This document shows positions 7,253-10,071 of a stretch of DNA of 10,071 nucleotides, piece after piece; within the stretch, counting starts at the first letter, position 1, and each line of letters begins with the position of its first letter. The stretch is from Treponemataceae bacterium. Its GTDB lineage: Bacteria; Spirochaetota; Spirochaetia; Treponematales; Treponemataceae. The notes beneath the pieces are model-generated. The model ran no database searches. It saw only the letters and a list, made by a program, of their open reading frames with translations, and had not been told where the DNA came from. The position numbers and the translations under genes were made by a program. The DNA lies in contig JAILRX010000119.1 of assembly GCA_024697985.1 (NCBI GenBank), forward strand, positions 1 through 10,071, given 5' to 3'.

Positions 7253-7981
7253 ATGAGAACAACGATTTATAATTTAAATTATTCAGCACGACGCTCCTTG
7301 CATCGACGAATAAGGATAGTAATTTTTTCAATTTTGATTTTGCTCCTTCTTTGTTCTCTTGTTACCAGTTTTCTGATTTTTTCCGTAAGAATTTCATCTT
7401 CGGCAATGGAACCTACAATCGGAAAAAATGACTGGGTTTTTGTTTCGCCGCTCGTTCAGCCTCGAAATCCAATTTATTCGCAAAAAGAAGCCATAAAAAG
7501 GGGAGACCTGATTTTCATGAAACCCCTTCAAGAAACAAATCAGAATTTTTTCTTCAGGGGAATCGACAAGTTCGTCGGATTTTTCACCTTGCAGCAGTAT
7601 TATCCAATCTCAAATTCTAAATACATGACTGAAAACAAGATTATCCGTAGGGTCGTCGCTCTTCCAGGGGATGAAGTTTACATTAAAGATTATGTCGCTC
7701 ACATAAAGACTCAGGGGGCAGAACATTTTTTGACTGAATTTGAGCTAACTTCAAAAGAGTACGACATTCTTACTGACAAGGAAATCATCGAAAAAGAAAG
7801 CAAGCTTGCCTTCTTCAAAAACTGCGATACGATCACGCTTGGACCTGACGAATACTTCGTTCTCTGTGACAACAGAACCAGCACCTTTGATTCAAGGGCC
7901 TGGGGCACTGTAAATGCAAGAAAAATCAGCGGAAAAGTTCTTTTGAAACATTTTCCACCGATGGACGCAAAAGTTTTCTAA
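7253..7981 (+). CDS. Signal peptidase I homologue lacking the canonical Ser-Lys dyad
   Basis: A 242-residue S26-family protein resembling LepB, which normally removes signal peptides at the outer face of the inner membrane. Residues about 20-46 form a single N-terminal membrane anchor. The signature boxes are recognisable: ISSSAMEPTIGKNDWVFV (48-65), KRGDLIFMKP, IIRRVVALPGDEVYI (130-144) and DEYFVLCDNRTSTFDSRAWG near 199-218. In active enzymes the first box reads SMxPT and the third KRxxGLPGD. Here the catalytic Ser position is Ala51 (codon GCA, 7403-7405) and the general-base Lys position is Arg132 (CGT, 7646-7648). Serines 48-50 and Lys129 lie nearby but out of register. Activity is therefore doubtful; it may be a pseudoprotease beside an active LepB elsewhere. 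The frame is intact and hemW follows with zero spacing, so it is not a decayed gene. Confidence 0.88.
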   Translation: MRTTIYNLNYSARRSLHRRIRIVIFSILILLLLCSLVTSFLIFSVRISSSAMEPTIGKNDWVFVSPLVQPRNPIYSQKEAIKRGDLIFMKPLQETNQNFFFRGIDKFVGFFTLQQYYPISNSKYMTENKIIRRVVALPGDEVYIKDYVAHIKTQGAEHFLTEFELTSKEYDILTDKEIIEKESKLAFFKNCDTITLGPDEYFVLCDNRTSTFDSRAWGTVNARKISGKVLLKHFPPMDAKVF

Positions 7982-9154
7982 ATGTATTGTAAAACGCCAT
8001 CCCTTTATATTCACATTCCGTTTTGCTTTTCCAAGTGCACTTACTGTGATTTTTTCTCCATCCCAACCGGAAAAAAAGAAATTCCCGATGTTTACGTTGA
8101 TAAACTTCTCGAAGAAATTGATTACGTCATAAAAAGATACGGCATTTCAAAATTTGATACAGTTTATTTTGGAGGCGGCACTCCAAGTCTTCTGCAAAAA
8201 ACTCAAATTGAAAAGCTTATGTCAAAAATCAATTCATTCAGGGATGAAAATTCTGAAGACACTTTTGAACTAAACTGCGATGATGTGAGCAATGAATATC
8301 TTGAAATGCTTCGGGAAAACGGAATTAACCGCTTTTCCGTCGGAGTTCAGTCATTGGACGACAAAATCCTAAAGACAATTAATCGACGCGCAAGCAAAAA
8401 AGATACAGAAAACGCAATCAAAACACTTTCTAAATTCACGATTTGCCACCCAGAAACCAGATCCTCAGTCGATTTTATTTCAGGATTGCCATATTCTTCA
8501 AAAAAGCAGCTGTTGGATGATGTTCAAAAAGCCATTGGGCTAGGAATCAATCATATTTCACTTTATTCCCTTACGCTTGAAGAAAATACTCCGCTTTACA
8601 GGCAGGTTGAAAACGACGATGTTTCATACTCGGACGAGAAAAACGAAAACGAATGGATTGCTGCAAGAAATCTTTTAATGGATAACGGATATCAGCAATA
8701 TGAAATTTCAAATTTCTGCATTCCAGGCTTTGAAAGTGCCCACAACAGCAGATACTGGCAAAGTCTTGATTATGTCGGTTGTGGAAGTGGGGCAGTGACA
8801 ACAATTTTTTCGGATGACGGAAAATCTGCCTTAAGATACGCAAACGAAAAGAATATCGAAAAATATGTCAAATGTACGAATTTTGAAGAAGTAAAAACTG
8901 ATATTGAAAATCTTGATGAAAAGACTGTCCTTTTCGAGCGGCTTATGACAGGATTCCGCACGGCAAAAGGCATTGATGAACTCGAATTTTTTAAGAGGTT
9001 TGGCCGCAAAATCGAAGAATTTTTCCCTGAAAGTTTTTTTGACCTGATGAAAGAGGGCAAACTCATAAAAAAAGAGCATTCTTACAAGTTTTCACCTGAA
9101 GGAATGCTCTTTCTCAATAAAAGCCTTATTGAGCTTTTAGATAAAATCGATTAA
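7982..9154 (+). CDS. hemW: Radical SAM heme chaperone HemW (HemN-like)
   Basis: A 390-residue radical SAM protein of the HemN/HemW family. The 4Fe-4S motif is Cys15-xxx-Cys19-xx-Cys22 inside IHIPFCFSKCTYCDF, followed by the SAM-binding FGGGTPSLL. Next come NGINRFSVGVQSLDD, SVDFISGLPY and HISLYSLTLEENTPLYRQ, with QQYEISNF and AHNSRYW in the region typical of HemW. The short N terminus before the cysteines fits HemW (heme insertion chaperone) rather than true HemN (oxygen-independent coproporphyrinogen oxidase), which is longer; older annotations often confuse the two. One small oddity is ELNCDD where most members have E-x-NP. The ATG directly abuts the lepB-like stop (TAAATG) without a Shine-Dalgarno, so translation is probably coupled. 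The last four bases are shared with the opposing winged-helix gene. Confidence 0.93.
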   Translation: MYCKTPSLYIHIPFCFSKCTYCDFFSIPTGKKEIPDVYVDKLLEEIDYVIKRYGISKFDTVYFGGGTPSLLQKTQIEKLMSKINSFRDENSEDTFELNCDDVSNEYLEMLRENGINRFSVGVQSLDDKILKTINRRASKKDTENAIKTLSKFTICHPETRSSVDFISGLPYSSKKQLLDDVQKAIGLGINHISLYSLTLEENTPLYRQVENDDVSYSDEKNENEWIAARNLLMDNGYQQYEISNFCIPGFESAHNSRYWQSLDYVGCGSGAVTTIFSDDGKSALRYANEKNIEKYVKCTNFEEVKTDIENLDEKTVLFERLMTGFRTAKGIDELEFFKRFGRKIEEFFPESFFDLMKEGKLIKKEHSYKFSPEGMLFLNKSLIELLDKID

Positions 9155-9468
9155 ACGATTGTAAACCGATAACCAACACCATGAATTGTTTTGATAATTC
9201 CATGTCGCTTTCCGGCATTCAATTTTTTTCGAAGATGCGAAACATGGATATCAACAGTTCTTGTGTCAACTGAAGCGTCATAGCCCCAAACATCTGTAAG
9301 CAAATCGCTTCTAGGAACGATTCGATTAGCATGATCCAAGAAGTATTCCAGCAACTTTACTTCTTTTGCCTGCAATCGACGAACTTCTCCATCAACAAGA
9401 AGTTCTTCGCTTTCTAAATCAAAACTAACACCATTTGCTGATGTTACTGAAACATTAGAATTAGTCAT
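9151..9468 (-). CDS. Stand-alone OmpR/PhoB-type winged-helix DNA-binding protein
   Basis: A 105-residue protein consisting only of the Trans_reg_C winged-helix domain found at the C terminus of OmpR/PhoB response regulators. The visible blocks are VSFDLESEELLVDGEVRRL (14-32), LQAKEVKLLEYFLDHANRIV (32-51), PRSDLLTDVWG, the recognition helix region DTRTVDIHVSHLRKKL (68-83) and IIKTIHGVGYRF (91-102). There is no receiver domain or phosphorylatable Asp. The gene is not a fragment: it has its own start, a strong Shine-Dalgarno and a promoter with a perfect TATAAT, and upstream DNA has no receiver-like frame. It is presumably a transcription factor controlled by abundance, partner proteins or autoregulation; the targets are unknown. 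Its stop TAA overlaps the hemW stop by 4 bp, within TTAA 9151-9154. Confidence 0.9.
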   Translation of the reverse strand: MTNSNVSVTSANGVSFDLESEELLVDGEVRRLQAKEVKLLEYFLDHANRIVPRSDLLTDVWGYDASVDTRTVDIHVSHLRKKLNAGKRHGIIKTIHGVGYRFTIV

Positions 9469-9472
9469 AATC

Positions 9473-9478
9473 TCCCCC
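9473..9478 (-). promoter_or_regulatory. Strong ribosome binding site of the winged-helix gene
   Basis: On the minus strand GGGGGA lies 4-5 nt before ATG 9468, within TAGGGGGAGATTATG. It is one of the best Shine-Dalgarno sites in the window and fixes the start. Confidence 0.75.
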
Positions 9479-9484
9479 TATGAC

Positions 9485-9498
9485 GGTTTCTAGAAACC
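9485..9498. repeat. 14-bp perfect palindrome in the leader of the winged-helix gene
   Basis: GGTTTCTAGAAACC is perfectly symmetric and lies about 20-35 nt into the predicted leader of the winged-helix gene, upstream of its Shine-Dalgarno. It could be an operator, for example for autoregulation. On the plus strand it is followed directly by six T residues (9499-9504), so a 5-bp stem with a CTAG loop could also act as a weak intrinsic terminator for read-through from hemW. Both readings are inference. Confidence 0.5.
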
Positions 9499-9513
9499 TT
9501 TTTTAACTTAATT

Positions 9514-9542
9514 TCCCTAATATTAATTATACGACCTAGGGA
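9514..9542. repeat. Inverted repeat TCCCTA/TAGGGA flanking the -10 box
   Basis: TCCCTA (9514-9519) and TAGGGA (9537-9542) are 6-bp inverted arms separated by 17 bp, centred on the TATAAT of the winged-helix promoter (9526-9531). The centre-to-centre distance of 23 bp is about two helix turns, a spacing suited to a DNA-binding dimer. Short arms like these can arise by chance in AT-rich DNA. Confidence 0.35.
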
Positions 9543-9553
9543 GAAATTTGCAA
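9526..9553 (-). promoter_or_regulatory. Promoter of the winged-helix gene
   Basis: On the minus strand TTGCAA (9553-9548, 4 of 6 matches), a 16-bp spacer, then a perfect TATAAT (9531-9526). Transcription should begin near 9519, giving a leader of about 50 nt. Long A/T tracts just upstream of the -35 box (9556-9600), including the palindrome AAAAAATTAATTTTTT at 9556-9571 and TTGTAAA/TTTACAA at 9582-9596, could act as an UP element. The promoter looks strong. Confidence 0.7.
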
Positions 9554-9600
9554 GGAAAAAATTAATTTTTTTTATAAATTTTTGTAAAATTTACAATTTT

Positions 9601-10071
9601 TTACGATAGCATCGTTTTAAGCTTGGAATATGTATCACCAAGCATTTCTGAACTCTTGTCATTCTGAGAACAAAGGTCCATTAGGTAATCAAGGCTTTTC
9701 ATGCTTTCGAATACTGCTGTCGTAAGCCCCCTGGAAACCTTGAACCAGAAAGTTCCGTTACCATCATTAAAAAGACAGATGAAACCGAGTTCTTTTTTCT
9801 TTTCTTTGGCAACTACAATACGGTTTAGGTTTTTAAGGGAAGCCATCAATTCATCAAAGTTTTCGTAAAAATAATAATTCTTTTTTCTGTCCCATTCGTT
9901 TTCTTTAAGAATCTTAAAATCCAAAAAGCAGCACGCGTCAAAAATCGATGAAAGCTTTTCCCCGGAGAAAATTTCGTAACCAGCAAGTTTCATCGTAGCC
10001 GTCATCTTGGAAACCTGAAGCAAAAGTGAATCCTCGTTCCATTTTTCAATATTGATGTTTTCAAGTGCTTC
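9601..10071 (-). CDS. Unrecognised protein, C-terminal part only
   Basis: The frame is open from the right edge of the window down to a stop at 9601-9603, giving at least 156 residues. A TTG at 10023 could be read as a start, but coding sequence continues upstream of it without a stop (EALENINIEKWNEDSLLLQ), so the gene most likely begins outside the window. I do not recognise the family. The visible part is soluble with mixed character: MKLAGYEIFSGEKLSSIFDA near the middle, a lysine-rich AKEKKKELGFICLFNDGNG, then a helical C-terminal end YSKLKTMLS. No signal peptide, membrane segment or metal motif is seen. It lies upstream of the winged-helix gene on the same strand, but the latter has its own promoter, and no clear terminator separates them. 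Confidence 0.7.
   Translation of the reverse strand, partial: EALENINIEKWNEDSLLLQVSKMTATMKLAGYEIFSGEKLSSIFDACCFLDFKILKENEWDRKKNYYFYENFDELMASLKNLNRIVVAKEKKKELGFICLFNDGNGTFWFKVSRGLTTAVFESMKSLDYLMDLCSQNDKSSEMLGDTYSKLKTMLS

Noticed and set aside
9556..9596. A/T-rich palindromes (AAAAAATTAATTTTTT and TTGTAAA-A-TTTACAA) as a terminator for the 9601-10071 gene.
   Set aside because: On the minus strand neither is followed by a clean T run with a GC-containing stem; they fit better as an A/T-rich upstream promoter element.

Overview
This window looks like ordinary housekeeping chromosome from a moderately AT-rich bacterium. My best guess is a treponeme (Spirochaetes). That rests on the style of the proteins: a chemoreceptor hairpin tip reading EAAHAG, a radical-SAM HemW, and a signal peptide ending SSLFA-Q. 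The assignment is inference; no rRNA or other decisive marker is present. No tRNA, rRNA, CRISPR array, insertion sequence, prophage or riboswitch is visible.

Layout. Bases 1-1221 (+) hold the end of an RluD-like pseudouridine synthase, followed after 25 bp by a second, divergent RluA-family synthase. Its 3' end overlaps the 3' end of folC on the opposite strand by 57 bp. Bases 3812 down to 1165 (-) form a very tight three-gene unit: smpB, a secreted protein of unknown function, and folC. Bases 3813-3965 are a divergent promoter region. Bases 3966-7206 (+) encode a YtcJ-type amidohydrolase and a six-transmembrane chemoreceptor with no periplasmic sensor domain. Bases 7253-9154 (+) encode a signal-peptidase-I-like protein joined with zero spacing to hemW. 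Bases 9468 down to 9151 (-) encode a stand-alone OmpR-type winged-helix protein with no receiver domain. It sits behind a well-formed promoter carrying palindromic elements. Bases 10071 down to 9601 (-) hold the C-terminal part of an unrecognised gene.

Functional themes are rRNA modification (pseudouridine synthases), ribosome rescue (SmpB), folate polyglutamylation (FolC), chemotaxis input (MCP), heme handling (HemW) and transcriptional control (winged-helix protein). They do not form one pathway.

Most worth a second look: (1) the signal peptidase I homologue has both residues of the Ser-Lys catalytic dyad replaced (Ser to Ala51, Lys to Arg132) while the rest of its signature boxes survive. 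(2) lepB and smpB each have a good -10 box 6-7 bp before the ATG and no Shine-Dalgarno, so both may be leaderless mRNAs. (3) The receiver-less OmpR-type regulator has symmetric DNA around its own promoter. I saw no evidence of a large undescribed multi-gene system.
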